Below, in pieces: positions 9,216 through 17,263 of a stretch of 64,000 bases of DNA. The stretch spans positions 1 through 64,000 of the forward strand of contig JAPLEF010000146.1 of the NCBI GenBank assembly GCA_026391525.1. Reading direction: 5' to 3'. The first letter of the stretch is position 1, and the number at the start of each line of letters is the position of its first letter. The notes below the pieces were generated by a model. It had not been told where the DNA came from. It did not search any database and saw only the letters and a program-made list of their open reading frames with translations. The position numbers and the translations under genes are program-made. Source of the DNA: Sphingobacteriales bacterium (lineage in GTDB: Bacteria > Bacteroidota > Bacteroidia > Chitinophagales > Chitinophagaceae).

Positions 9216-9878
9216 ATGGATATTCCGGAATCTTATTATTTTCCTCCAGTTTCCTCAGCTAATGATGAAGGCGTACTTGCGGTGGGTGGAGATTTGTCAA
9301 CCGGCCGGCTTATCCATGCCTATCGTTCAGGGATATTCCCCATGTTTAAATCAGGTGAGCCGATTCTTTGGTGGAGCCCGGATCCAAGGTTTATATTGTA
9401 CCCTAATCGTTTGCATGTTAGCTATAGCATGCAACAGCTATTCCGTAAGGGATTGTTCAGGTATCGTTTCAATACCCGTTTCCGTGAAGTGATTACCCAT
9501 TGCAGCAGGGTTAAGAGAAAGGAACAGGGTAGTACCTGGATTACTGATGAGATGATTGAAGCCTACTGCCAGTTGAATGAAATGGGTAAGGCATTCAGCG
9601 CGGAAGCCTGGCAGGACGGCAAATTGGTGGGTGGCTGTTACGGTGTTTGGTTAGGTGAAGTTTTCTTTGGCGAAAGTATGTTTAGCCTGATGCCCAATGC
9701 CAGCAAATTTGCCTTCATCCAATTGTTGAAACAGGAAGGTAGTTTATTGAAGCTGGTAGATTGCCAGATGGAAACAGCACATTTAAAAAGTTTGGGGGCC
9801 GGGTTTATCAGCCGGGATGATTTCATTGAAATGCTAAATTTTCATGTTTTAGACAAACCATTAATAGCTTCAACCTGA
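9216..9878 (+). CDS. aat: leucyl/phenylalanyl-tRNA-protein transferase
   Basis: Transfers Leu or Phe from aminoacyl-tRNA to proteins with N-terminal Arg or Lys, marking them for ClpAP (N-degron pathway). The 220-aa length matches the family. Hallmarks: LAVGGDLSTGRLIHAY, RSGIFPMF, ILWWSPDPR, and FFGESMFSL followed by ASKFAF. The overlapping ORF at 9205-9492 in another frame is a shadow. The start 10 bases after the SDR-like gene suggests cotranscription. Confidence 0.95.
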   Translation: MDIPESYYFPPVSSANDEGVLAVGGDLSTGRLIHAYRSGIFPMFKSGEPILWWSPDPRFILYPNRLHVSYSMQQLFRKGLFRYRFNTRFREVITHCSRVKRKEQGSTWITDEMIEAYCQLNEMGKAFSAEAWQDGKLVGGCYGVWLGEVFFGESMFSLMPNASKFAFIQLLKQEGSLLKLVDCQMETAHLKSLGAGFISRDDFIEMLNFHVLDKPLIAST

Positions 9879-9907
9879 CTTATCGCTAATGCTAAATTAA
9901 AAAGCTA

Positions 9908-10198
9908 TTGAACCTAAAGCATGTCAATTATAAGATTAACGCATCAGGAAGGAAAATTTTATCTCTTTCTTTATTTGTGGGTTTATACTGGATTGTTGGC
10001 CAATACTATAATTACAACAAGTTCATTGTTACGGGCATCATTTCAGAATTGCTCTGGCTGCCCATGATTGCTGCAGTTTTCATATTGCCCGTATTGGCAT
10101 TTTATGGCTGGGTGCTAAAAAAATTCAGTATCAGGTGTTACCCTTTCTTTTCTTTGTTGATCACATTGATTACCCTGACCATTATTTTCACCAGATGA
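9908..10198 (+). CDS. small membrane protein, three predicted spans, TTG start
   Basis: 96-aa hydrophobic protein with spans near residues 17-35, 40-65 and 75-95. The frame has no upstream ATG before a stop at 9893 and its first internal Met is far inside, so TTG at 9908 is the most economical start. Composition (aromatic-rich spans, basic N-terminus) looks real rather than random. It follows aat by 29 bases and lies 15 bases from the end of the convergent pullulanase gene. No family recognised. Confidence 0.5.
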   Translation: MNLKHVNYKINASGRKILSLSLFVGLYWIVGQYYNYNKFIVTGIISELLWLPMIAAVFILPVLAFYGWVLKKFSIRCYPFFSLLITLITLTIIFTR

Positions 10199-10213
10199 AA
10201 TGAAACCGTAAAA

Positions 10214-12172
10214 CTACCGGTATAGAATAGCCGAACTGAACGCAGGTAATTTGATTTCTCCGAAATATTGTTTTTCCGCTGTAAACATGGTTAATGCCGG
10301 AAGCCAGTTGCCATTCGGAAGGGTGCATATTTTTTCGGTATTAGTGCCATTGAATGCGATCCAGATTTCTTTCCAGCTGTCTTTAATGGATTCACCATCC
10401 AGACTATAAATCACTGTTCCTTCAGGTGCGTTATCGTGGAAGCGGAGATGTTTGGCTATGGCTTCAGCACTGGTAAGCCGGAAAGCAGGATGATGCTTTC
10501 TGATATCAATCAGGGCGGTAATATATTTTACGAGTTCATGATGGGTTTCTTTGAGACTCCAATCGATGCCATTGATGCTGTCGGGTGATTGGTACGAATT
10601 CTCCACTTCTTTTTTACTACGGTAGAATTCTGTTCCTGCATGGAGGAAGGGGATACCCTGAGAGGTGAGTACGATGGTTAGTGCCAGTTGGTGCATTTTC
10701 CTTCGGGTGGCTTCCGGTACTCCGGGATTAGAGAGGCATATCTTATCCCACAAAGTATGGTTGTCGTGACATTCACAATAGCTGATGATTTGCGATGGAT
10801 CGGTAGCAAATGAAGAAGCTCCCTGAACCTGGGGATGTTTGCAGGAAGCCACAATACCGCCTTTCAGGGCATTAGCAGCGCTGGTTTTGCCGCTGACGAA
10901 ACCGATATCAGCCACATCAAAAACACTGCCTTTAATGGCATCCCGCAAGTCGTCGCTGAATACGGCAATCTTATTCAATTGGGCCACCTGGTTTTTAAGG
11001 GCCCGCAAACTATCAGGTAATGGTGATTGTCCTGCCGTCCAGCCTTCTCCATAAAGCAGGATATCGGGCTTGATGGCATGTAAGGTTTCCGCAATTTCAT
11101 TCATGGTTTCCATATCATGTATGCCCATGAGGTCGAATCGGAATCCATCAATATGGTATTCTTTTACCCAGTAGGCCACACTTTCCTTCATGAATTTCCG
11201 CATCATGGCCCTTTCACTTGCGGTTTCATTGCCGCAACCGCTGGCATCCGAAAATCCACCTCCCGGTTTATGTCTGTAAAAATACCCCGGTACCATCAGG
11301 TTGAAATTCGATTTTGCCGTGAGCCCCGTATGGTTGTACACCACATCCATCACCACCCTCAAGCCGTTTTGATGCATGGCCTGCACCATCTGCTTGAACT
11401 CACGGATACGGATAGCCGGATTATAGGGATCTGTACTGTAAGATCCTTCCGGTACATTGTAATTCAATGGATCGTAACCCCAGTTGTATTTAGGTTTTTG
11501 GTCGGTATGTTCGTTGATCGATTGAAAATCAAATACCGGTAAGAGATGGATATGGGTTACGCCCAATTGTTTAAGATGAGTAATACCGGTTGATAATCCA
11601 TGGTAATTAGATCCTGCTTCTGTTAAACCGGTAAATTTTCCTTTTGCCATAATTCCTGAGCTGCTGTCGATACTGGCGTCCCGGATATGCAGTTCGTAAA
11701 TTACGGCATCAGTTGCTAAGTTATTGGATGAGAATTTTGGCGCGCAATCTTCTTTCCATCCTGAAGGGTCGGTGGTTGCCCAATCAATAATAGCGCCCCG
11801 TTTTCCATTGATGCCTACCGCACGGGCATAGGGGTCGGCAAATTCATGGCTCCATTGATGGTTGATATGAACTTTGAATGCATAATAGAACCCGGTGAGG
11901 TTTTCTTTCACTTTCGTATGCCAGGTACCGTTAGTTCCTTTGTTTAATGCTATTGCCCTTACCGGATAACCTTTTTCAGCTTCTTTAAAAAGTAGCAGTT
12001 CAGCTTTTTCTGCGGTTGGGCTCCAAATCCTGAATGCCGTTTCTGCTGCTTCATGGCTCATGCCAAGATCATTTCCCTGGTAGGCAGGATAGGCATCATA
12101 ATGGGGTTGGGCAAGTGCCGAATGCGAATTAAGTGCCAGGGCAGACATGAATAGTATTTTTAAAAATCTCAT
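10214..12172 (-). CDS. pulA: type I pullulanase (GH13 with CBM48)
   Basis: Debranching enzyme that cleaves alpha-1,6 links in pullulan and branched maltodextrins, exported by Sec. The start is set at the internal ATG giving MRFLKILFMSALALNSHSALA, a good signal peptide. The six residues before it in the ORF track are not needed. A CBM48-like N-domain (FRIWSPTAEKAELLLF) precedes the barrel. The pullulanase signature YNWGYDP is present, with GH13 regions DVVYNHTG, GFRFDLMGIHD (nucleophile near residue 345), YGEGWT (acid/base Glu) and CHDNHTLWD. It is the last gene of the four-gene minus-strand operon led by the MFS transporter. Confidence 0.93.
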   Translation of the reverse strand: MRFLKILFMSALALNSHSALAQPHYDAYPAYQGNDLGMSHEAAETAFRIWSPTAEKAELLLFKEAEKGYPVRAIALNKGTNGTWHTKVKENLTGFYYAFKVHINHQWSHEFADPYARAVGINGKRGAIIDWATTDPSGWKEDCAPKFSSNNLATDAVIYELHIRDASIDSSSGIMAKGKFTGLTEAGSNYHGLSTGITHLKQLGVTHIHLLPVFDFQSINEHTDQKPKYNWGYDPLNYNVPEGSYSTDPYNPAIRIREFKQMVQAMHQNGLRVVMDVVYNHTGLTAKSNFNLMVPGYFYRHKPGGGFSDASGCGNETASERAMMRKFMKESVAYWVKEYHIDGFRFDLMGIHDMETMNEIAETLHAIKPDILLYGEGWTAGQSPLPDSLRALKNQVAQLNKIAVFSDDLRDAIKGSVFDVADIGFVSGKTSAANALKGGIVASCKHPQVQGASSFATDPSQIISYCECHDNHTLWDKICLSNPGVPEATRRKMHQLALTIVLTSQGIPFLHAGTEFYRSKKEVENSYQSPDSINGIDWSLKETHHELVKYITALIDIRKHHPAFRLTSAEAIAKHLRFHDNAPEGTVIYSLDGESIKDSWKEIWIAFNGTNTEKICTLPNGNWLPALTMFTAEKQYFGEIKLPAFSSAILYR

Positions 12173-12219
12173 AGTTTGGTATTGCAGCAATCGATCTTCT
12201 CAACAAAATAGAAGCGCTA

Positions 12220-13554
12220 TCAATAAGCGTAAACCTGATATCCCCAGGCTGGTAAAGAAAATTTTTGTTTTGCTTTGATTTTCTTTTTTTGCTTGCTGAA
12301 GGGGTCGGTTGCTTTTCCTTTTATATGTATATCATCAATGGTAAATTCCTGTGCTGAATTAGATAGATTCAATAGTACCAGAACTCTTTTCTCATGATTT
12401 GAGCGCAGGTAGGCAAAAATTGCATTGTTGTTGCTGCTGTTTAGCTTACCATACCAGGACCCGGCAGCAAGGGCCATATTTTCCCGGCGCAGGTTCAGCA
12501 AAGTTTTATAAAATGGGGCCATCTCGTATTTACCCCACTGGATGGGATCTTTCACAAAAAACTTCAATCTTTTTTTATTGGGCTCTTCTTGTCCGGAGTA
12601 AATAAGTGGAACACTCTGATAAACAGTTTGTGTGAACACGGCGAAGCATGGATAGGCTGAACCATACTTTTCAAATTCCGTTCCATTCCAACTGTTTTCA
12701 TCGTGGTTAGTGGTAAAATATAACCGGAATGCATCAGGACCAAAATCCCTGATGCCTTTATTTATTGATGAATCGAATTGATGGATGTTTATTTTTCCGG
12801 CATATAGTTCAGCCATCTTGCCCATCATATCCCAATTGTAGGTGGCATCGAAACCTACTTCATGCAGCCAGGGCTTGTTGCCTTCGGCCAGCATGAACAG
12901 CTCTTTCATTTTCCTTAATTGGGTGATGCTGTTTTTCCAAAAATCTGCCGGCACTTCTTCTGCCACATCACAACGGAAGCCATCGATATCTGTTTCACGT
13001 ATCCAGAATTTCATCGCATCCAGCATGCTGTCGCGCATACGGCTGTTGCGGTAATTGAGTTTGTAAACATCCGACCAATCAAAAGGGGAGAGGAATTTTC
13101 CTGAGGAATCGCGGGTATAGAAATTGGGATGTTCCGTCACCCATTTATTATCGGTACTCGAATGGTTGGCTACCCAATCGGTGATCACTTTAAAACCCAA
13201 CTGGTGAGCCTTTGCCACTAAAGCTTTGAAATCGGCAATAGTGCCATGTTCGGGGTTAACAGCTTTGTAATCTTTCACTGCATAATAACTGCCAAGGTCT
13301 GATGGGCTCATCTTCCTGTCTTTGATACCGATAGGGGTGATGGGCATGAACCATAATATTTCCACTCCCATTTCTTTGAGCCTTGGAAGATGCTTTTCAA
13401 AATCAGCAAAAGAACCTGACTCTGAATATTGCCGAAGGTTCACTTCATAGATGTTTGATTGGCGGCTCCAGGAAGGGTGCTGCGTTTGTGCAACAGAAGT
13501 TAAACCCAAAAACAGGAGCAGTATACAGGCGGAAAGTTTTAATTTTCTTTTCAT
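12220..13554 (-). CDS. GH13 alpha-amylase family glycosidase, secreted
   Basis: Start set at the ATG giving MKRKLKLSACILLLFLGLTSVAQ, a Sec signal peptide. The 15 extra residues of the ORF track are leader. A compact barrel of about 444 aa with no N-terminal module carries GH13 motifs DWVANHSS, DGFRCDVAEE (nucleophile near residue 195), FMLAEGN (acid/base) and FTTNHDENSW (third acid). ILWFMPITPIG and LGSYYAVKDY are typical of maltodextrin-degrading GH13 enzymes of Bacteroidota. It is the third gene of the MFS-led operon, lying between two other GH13 enzymes. It probably trims oligosaccharides in the periplasm. Exact product specificity is unknown. Confidence 0.9.
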   Translation of the reverse strand: MKRKLKLSACILLLFLGLTSVAQTQHPSWSRQSNIYEVNLRQYSESGSFADFEKHLPRLKEMGVEILWFMPITPIGIKDRKMSPSDLGSYYAVKDYKAVNPEHGTIADFKALVAKAHQLGFKVITDWVANHSSTDNKWVTEHPNFYTRDSSGKFLSPFDWSDVYKLNYRNSRMRDSMLDAMKFWIRETDIDGFRCDVAEEVPADFWKNSITQLRKMKELFMLAEGNKPWLHEVGFDATYNWDMMGKMAELYAGKINIHQFDSSINKGIRDFGPDAFRLYFTTNHDENSWNGTEFEKYGSAYPCFAVFTQTVYQSVPLIYSGQEEPNKKRLKFFVKDPIQWGKYEMAPFYKTLLNLRRENMALAAGSWYGKLNSSNNNAIFAYLRSNHEKRVLVLLNLSNSAQEFTIDDIHIKGKATDPFSKQKKKIKAKQKFSLPAWGYQVYAY

Positions 13555-13620
13555 CTTAAAGTCAATATTTACATCATGAAATAAATGAATCATCAGCAAA
13601 GAAATAAGACGTTCTAAAAA

Positions 13621-15498
13621 CTATGGTTTTAGTTCGTACACAACCGCCTTGTAGGATCCCAATTTGAAATTTCCAAGACTCCCATTATTTTGGGTAAGTA
13701 CATCGTAGTATTTGCTAAATCCCTTTGTTCTTTCTGTGTACTTGCTCATATTGATCGTCTTCTCTTCTTTAGCCGTATTCATTACCACCATAATGGTTTG
13801 TTTGGGATGGTAACGGAAGTACACATATACGCCATCTTCGGGAAGGTATTGCATGAGTTTTCCTTCTGTAAGAGCGGGTGCATTTTTTCTGAAATTGGCC
13901 AGGGTTTTCACGTCATTGTAAATCAACCGGTCTTTTTCATTTCTGCCTGCTTCTGTGAATTTATTGATGGCATCATTTTTCCATCCACCGGGGAAATCTA
14001 AACGTACGTAGCCATCGGATGGACTTGTTACACCTGTTGTGGCAAATTCTGAAGAATAATAAAATTGCGGTATACCTCTTGTGGTTAGCAGCCATGCGAT
14101 TGAAGAGCGGTACTTATCTACATTTTCACCTATTACGGAATAGAACCTTGCAATGTCGTGGTTATCGAGAAACACTACATTGCGCATCGGATTTTTATAA
14201 ACAAAATCCTGAGCAAGGGTAGTATACAATTTATTCACACCATCGTTCCAGCCAAAATCTTTTGTCATGGCATCGGTTATGCCCCAAAGGGTTTGAAAGT
14301 CGGTTACGGCTTGCAGATTGCTTTTATAGGGAATCTGAAAAGTATTTTCACAGAAGTATGCCTGATTGATCACACCATGTACCCATGTTTCACCGAAAAG
14401 TGTAAGCGAAGGGTATTCTGCAAGGAGGGCAGCATTGCAGCGGTTCATGAAGTTGAGGTCGTTATAAGCATAAGTATCGATTCTCCAGCCATCAATACCG
14501 AATTCTTCTACCGTCCATAGGGCATGTTGAATCAGGAACTGTGCCACGAAAGGATTACGTTGATTCAGGTCGGGCATTTCCTTGGTGAACCAGCCATCCG
14601 ACATCTGTTTGTTTTGCGCTTTGCTGGCATAAGGGTCGAACAGGGTTTGGTCTTTATAACTGGTGTTGGTATAAACATCCCACTGATTCAGCCAGTCTTT
14701 CATCGGCGGATCTACAACAGTATGGTGATAGAGGCCTACATGATTGTAAACGGCATCCTGGATGATCTTAAGTCCTTGTGCATGTGCAGCATTTACCAGC
14801 GACGTGTATGCGCTGTTTCCACCTAAGCGGGGGTCAACTTTATAATGGTTGGTGAATGCATAGCCATGTTCAGTTCGGTTGGGCATGTCGTTTTCCCAAA
14901 CGGGATTGAGCCAGATGGCGGTTACACCCAGTTGTTTCAGGTAATCGAGATGGTTTTGGATCCCTTTCAGGTCGCCGCCATGCCGGTTGAATACCGTATC
15001 CCTGTTAAGGGTTTGGTCGCGCATACCGGCGATACGGTCGTTCTGTTCATCGCCATTGCTGAAACGGTCGGGCATGATGAGGTACATGAAATCTTTACTC
15101 GTAACGCCCTGTGCATACAACTTGCCATTTCCATTACGCCTGGGTTTTAAAGTATAACTGATTGATACATCCGCTTTACCTCCTGAACCAGCAGCCTTGA
15201 TCTGAAATGTGCCTGGTTTTGCAGCAGCATTGATTTTCAGGTTGAGAAAAACATAGTTCTTGTTCTCTACCTTTTGTACATTGGTTAATGTAACACCGGG
15301 GTAATTAAGCGTATATCCGTTAGCGTTACCTATTCCGGGTGAATGTACCATCACTTGCAAAGATGGATTTTTCATCCCCGTAAACCAGTGTGTTGGGTAG
15401 CATTCATAATCCTGTGCTTGGCTAACGATGGAGAACAATCCCATCATCGAGATGGATAGCACTATAATCCGCTTAAACTTTTTGAACATCATCTTCAT
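13621..15498 (-). CDS. susA: SusA-like neopullulanase / cyclomaltodextrinase (GH13)
   Basis: Periplasmic enzyme hydrolysing maltodextrins, cyclodextrins or pullulan. The first ATG is at 15498 (MKMMFKKFKR); the ORF track begins three codons earlier at a TTG. A signal peptide ends near IVSQAQ. An N-terminal cyclomaltodextrinase-type beta domain (~25-125) precedes the barrel, with IIQDAVYNHVG, GWRIDTYAYND (nucleophile), LFGETWVHG (acid/base) and FLDNHDIARF. A C-terminal beta domain ends the protein. The gene start overlaps the 3' end of the MFS gene by 26 bases, which suggests translational coupling of transporter and enzyme. This resembles SusA of the Bacteroides Sus system. Confidence 0.9.
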   Translation of the reverse strand: MKMMFKKFKRIIVLSISMMGLFSIVSQAQDYECYPTHWFTGMKNPSLQVMVHSPGIGNANGYTLNYPGVTLTNVQKVENKNYVFLNLKINAAAKPGTFQIKAAGSGGKADVSISYTLKPRRNGNGKLYAQGVTSKDFMYLIMPDRFSNGDEQNDRIAGMRDQTLNRDTVFNRHGGDLKGIQNHLDYLKQLGVTAIWLNPVWENDMPNRTEHGYAFTNHYKVDPRLGGNSAYTSLVNAAHAQGLKIIQDAVYNHVGLYHHTVVDPPMKDWLNQWDVYTNTSYKDQTLFDPYASKAQNKQMSDGWFTKEMPDLNQRNPFVAQFLIQHALWTVEEFGIDGWRIDTYAYNDLNFMNRCNAALLAEYPSLTLFGETWVHGVINQAYFCENTFQIPYKSNLQAVTDFQTLWGITDAMTKDFGWNDGVNKLYTTLAQDFVYKNPMRNVVFLDNHDIARFYSVIGENVDKYRSSIAWLLTTRGIPQFYYSSEFATTGVTSPSDGYVRLDFPGGWKNDAINKFTEAGRNEKDRLIYNDVKTLANFRKNAPALTEGKLMQYLPEDGVYVYFRYHPKQTIMVVMNTAKEEKTINMSKYTERTKGFSKYYDVLTQNNGSLGNFKLGSYKAVVYELKP

Positions 15499-17038
15499 CT
15501 TTAACAATTAAGGTAAGTAAACCTGCAATGATCATCGAAACGCCACCTAGTGCAACCGTATTGAGGGTATTGGCATGGAAGAGGTTCATGGTAAAAAAGC
15601 CAAGGATACTTGCGGCAACAATCTGCGGGATCACAATGAAAAAATTGAAAACCCCCATATAATACCCCATCTTATTTGCCGGCAGGGCATTAGATAACAT
15701 GGCATAGGGCATGGATAAGATACTAGCCCATGCAATGCCCACCATCCCCATTGATATGATGATGAAAGTGGGATTGCTGATAAAATAAATCGATAACAAA
15801 CCAAGTCCGCCGATGATCAGGCAGATCATATGGGTGATTTTACGGTTGGTACGGTAAGCGATCATCGGAATAATGAATGCAAAAAGCGCTGCCACACCAT
15901 TGCGTACGGAAGAACATACGTTAAGCCAATCGGCACCGTTATTGTATTCTTTTTGTACACGTGTTAATTCGGCTTTTTCGTTTGCGTCAACCTGATTATT
16001 GGAACTGTCTGAAAAATAATTGGCCAGATTGACGGAAATAGTTACCGGGTTTTCGTCTGATCTGTACTTCTTGATTTCTTCCAGATCACCTTGCAGGGAG
16101 GAAAGATTTTTTTTCTTTTTGGGATCTTTACTATTTTCTTCTTTGAGAATTTCACTGCTCACGGCGTTGGCCATCTTGTTAACAAGAGCCTTATCTACCT
16201 TCATATTGTATTTATTGGCGGTAACCGCATTGGTGGCATAAATCCACATGGCAAAGAGGGCGAACCAGGTGAAAAATTGTACCAGCGCCAGTTGCTTCAT
16301 GGTGCCGGGCATCCTGAAAATGCCACCAAAGGTTTCCTTTACGGCATCCATGAAAGTGGTTTCTTTTTTCTCCTGTCTGAATTTTTCTATGCTTTCAGGC
16401 GGGAACTCTTTCGTTGTGAAAACAGTGTACAATACCGAACCCAAAAAAGCTAATCCACCCAAATAAAAACTCCATTTAACCGAATCGGGTATTTTACCGG
16501 CTGCAGCCGTATTGCTCATGTTGAACCAATTGGTGAAAACCCATGGCAGCAGAGCAGCAATAACAGAACCGATACCAATAAAAAAACTCTGCATCGCAAA
16601 CCCTGATGTACGTTGAGATGGCGGCAGTTTATCACCCACAAAAGCCCGGAAAGGCTCCATGGAAATATTGATAGAGGCATCTAAGATCCACAACATTCCT
16701 CCGGCTATCCAAAGTGTTGGGGAATTGGGCATGATGAAAAGGGCGATGGTTGCCAGAATGGCTCCAATAAAAAAAAATGGCCTTCTTCTTCCCCAGTAGG
16801 GATGCCAGGTTCTATCACTCAGGTAGCCAATAATCGGTTGTACAAGCAGGCCGGTGAGTGGCGCAGCAATCCACAGGATGGGGATCTCATCTTTATTGGC
16901 GCCAAGGGTTTCAAAAATCCGGCTGACATTGGAATTTTGTAGTTCAAAACCAAATTGTATCCCAAAGAATCCAAAACTCATGTTCCATAATTCCCAGAAG
17001 GATAATCTTTTCTTTGGTGCCAATGGTTGAGACGACAT
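15473..17038 (-). CDS. MFS sugar transporter (SLC45/GPH-like, probable maltose carrier)
   Basis: Inner-membrane symporter of 521 aa with about 12 hydrophobic spans. The loop WHPYWGRRRPFFFIG carries the RxGRRRP signature of sucrose/maltose-type MFS carriers. A long polar loop (~residues 270-345) sits mid-protein and is rich in Lys, Asn and Glu. It is first in the minus-strand operon, followed by three GH13 enzymes, which points to maltose or short maltodextrins as substrate. Its promoter has TTG-N18-TATTTTTA, with a GTGTA-N5-TACAC inverted repeat just downstream, so it is probably regulated together with the plus-strand genes. Confidence 0.88.
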   Translation of the reverse strand: MSSQPLAPKKRLSFWELWNMSFGFFGIQFGFELQNSNVSRIFETLGANKDEIPILWIAAPLTGLLVQPIIGYLSDRTWHPYWGRRRPFFFIGAILATIALFIMPNSPTLWIAGGMLWILDASINISMEPFRAFVGDKLPPSQRTSGFAMQSFFIGIGSVIAALLPWVFTNWFNMSNTAAAGKIPDSVKWSFYLGGLAFLGSVLYTVFTTKEFPPESIEKFRQEKKETTFMDAVKETFGGIFRMPGTMKQLALVQFFTWFALFAMWIYATNAVTANKYNMKVDKALVNKMANAVSSEILKEENSKDPKKKKNLSSLQGDLEEIKKYRSDENPVTISVNLANYFSDSSNNQVDANEKAELTRVQKEYNNGADWLNVCSSVRNGVAALFAFIIPMIAYRTNRKITHMICLIIGGLGLLSIYFISNPTFIIISMGMVGIAWASILSMPYAMLSNALPANKMGYYMGVFNFFIVIPQIVAASILGFFTMNLFHANTLNTVALGGVSMIIAGLLTLIVKDEDDVQKV

Positions 17039-17070
17039 AGTTAGTTTGCCTTTTTGAGTGAAATTGAATT

Positions 17071-17085
17071 GTGTAAATAGTACAC
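17071..17085. promoter_or_regulatory. operator 1, GTGTA-N5-TACAC, in front of the MFS operon
   Basis: Perfect 5-5-5 inverted repeat GTGTAAATAGTACAC, 32 bases before the MFS start and immediately downstream of the predicted -7 box, where it would cover the start of transcription. The same motif occurs before the amylase gene and before susC. The adjacent Nudix-type regulator is the likely binder (inference). Confidence 0.65.
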
Positions 17086-17090
17086 TTTAA

Positions 17091-17119
17091 TAAAAATACA
17101 ATAAAATACGGGTTGACAA
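17091..17119 (-). promoter_or_regulatory. promoter of the MFS-neopullulanase-GH13-pullulanase operon
   Basis: Minus strand TTG, 18 bases, then TATTTTTA, seven of eight positions agreeing with the TAnnTTTG pattern read as T/A-rich. The operator at 17071-17085 starts 5 bases downstream, a layout suited to repression. Confidence 0.45.
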
Positions 17120-17192
17120 AATTTTTGATGTTGAGGTAAAGTGGAAGCCTTCAGCGGAGTTCATTTTCTTGTGGAAGTATTTTGTCAGATTT

Positions 17193-17222
17193 TTGTCTTG
17201 TTTTTTAGACTTTGTATATTTT
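17193..17222 (+). promoter_or_regulatory. promoter of the T9SS amylase gene
   Basis: TTG, exactly 19 bases, then TATATTTT (one mismatch to TAnnTTTG). The second inverted-repeat operator begins 10 bases downstream. It is divergent from the MFS operon promoter within the 225-base intergenic region. Confidence 0.5.
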
Positions 17223-17232
17223 TAGAAATAAT

Positions 17233-17247
17233 GTGTTTATTTTACAC
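17233..17247. promoter_or_regulatory. operator 2, GTGTT-N5-TACAC, in front of the amylase gene
   Basis: GTGTTTATTTTACAC, within the longer palindrome TGTGT-N7-ACACA. It lies 16 bases before the chosen ATG of the exported amylase and just after its predicted promoter. One arm position differs from sites 1 and 3. Confidence 0.6.
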
Positions 17248-17263
17248 AATAAAATTTCCTTTT

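Noticed and set aside
9205-9492. 95-aa ORF overlapping aat
   Set aside because: A different frame of a clear aat gene with complete motifs.
11117-11542. 141-aa plus-strand ORF
   Set aside because: Antisense shadow of the pullulanase barrel; His-rich with no signal or domain.
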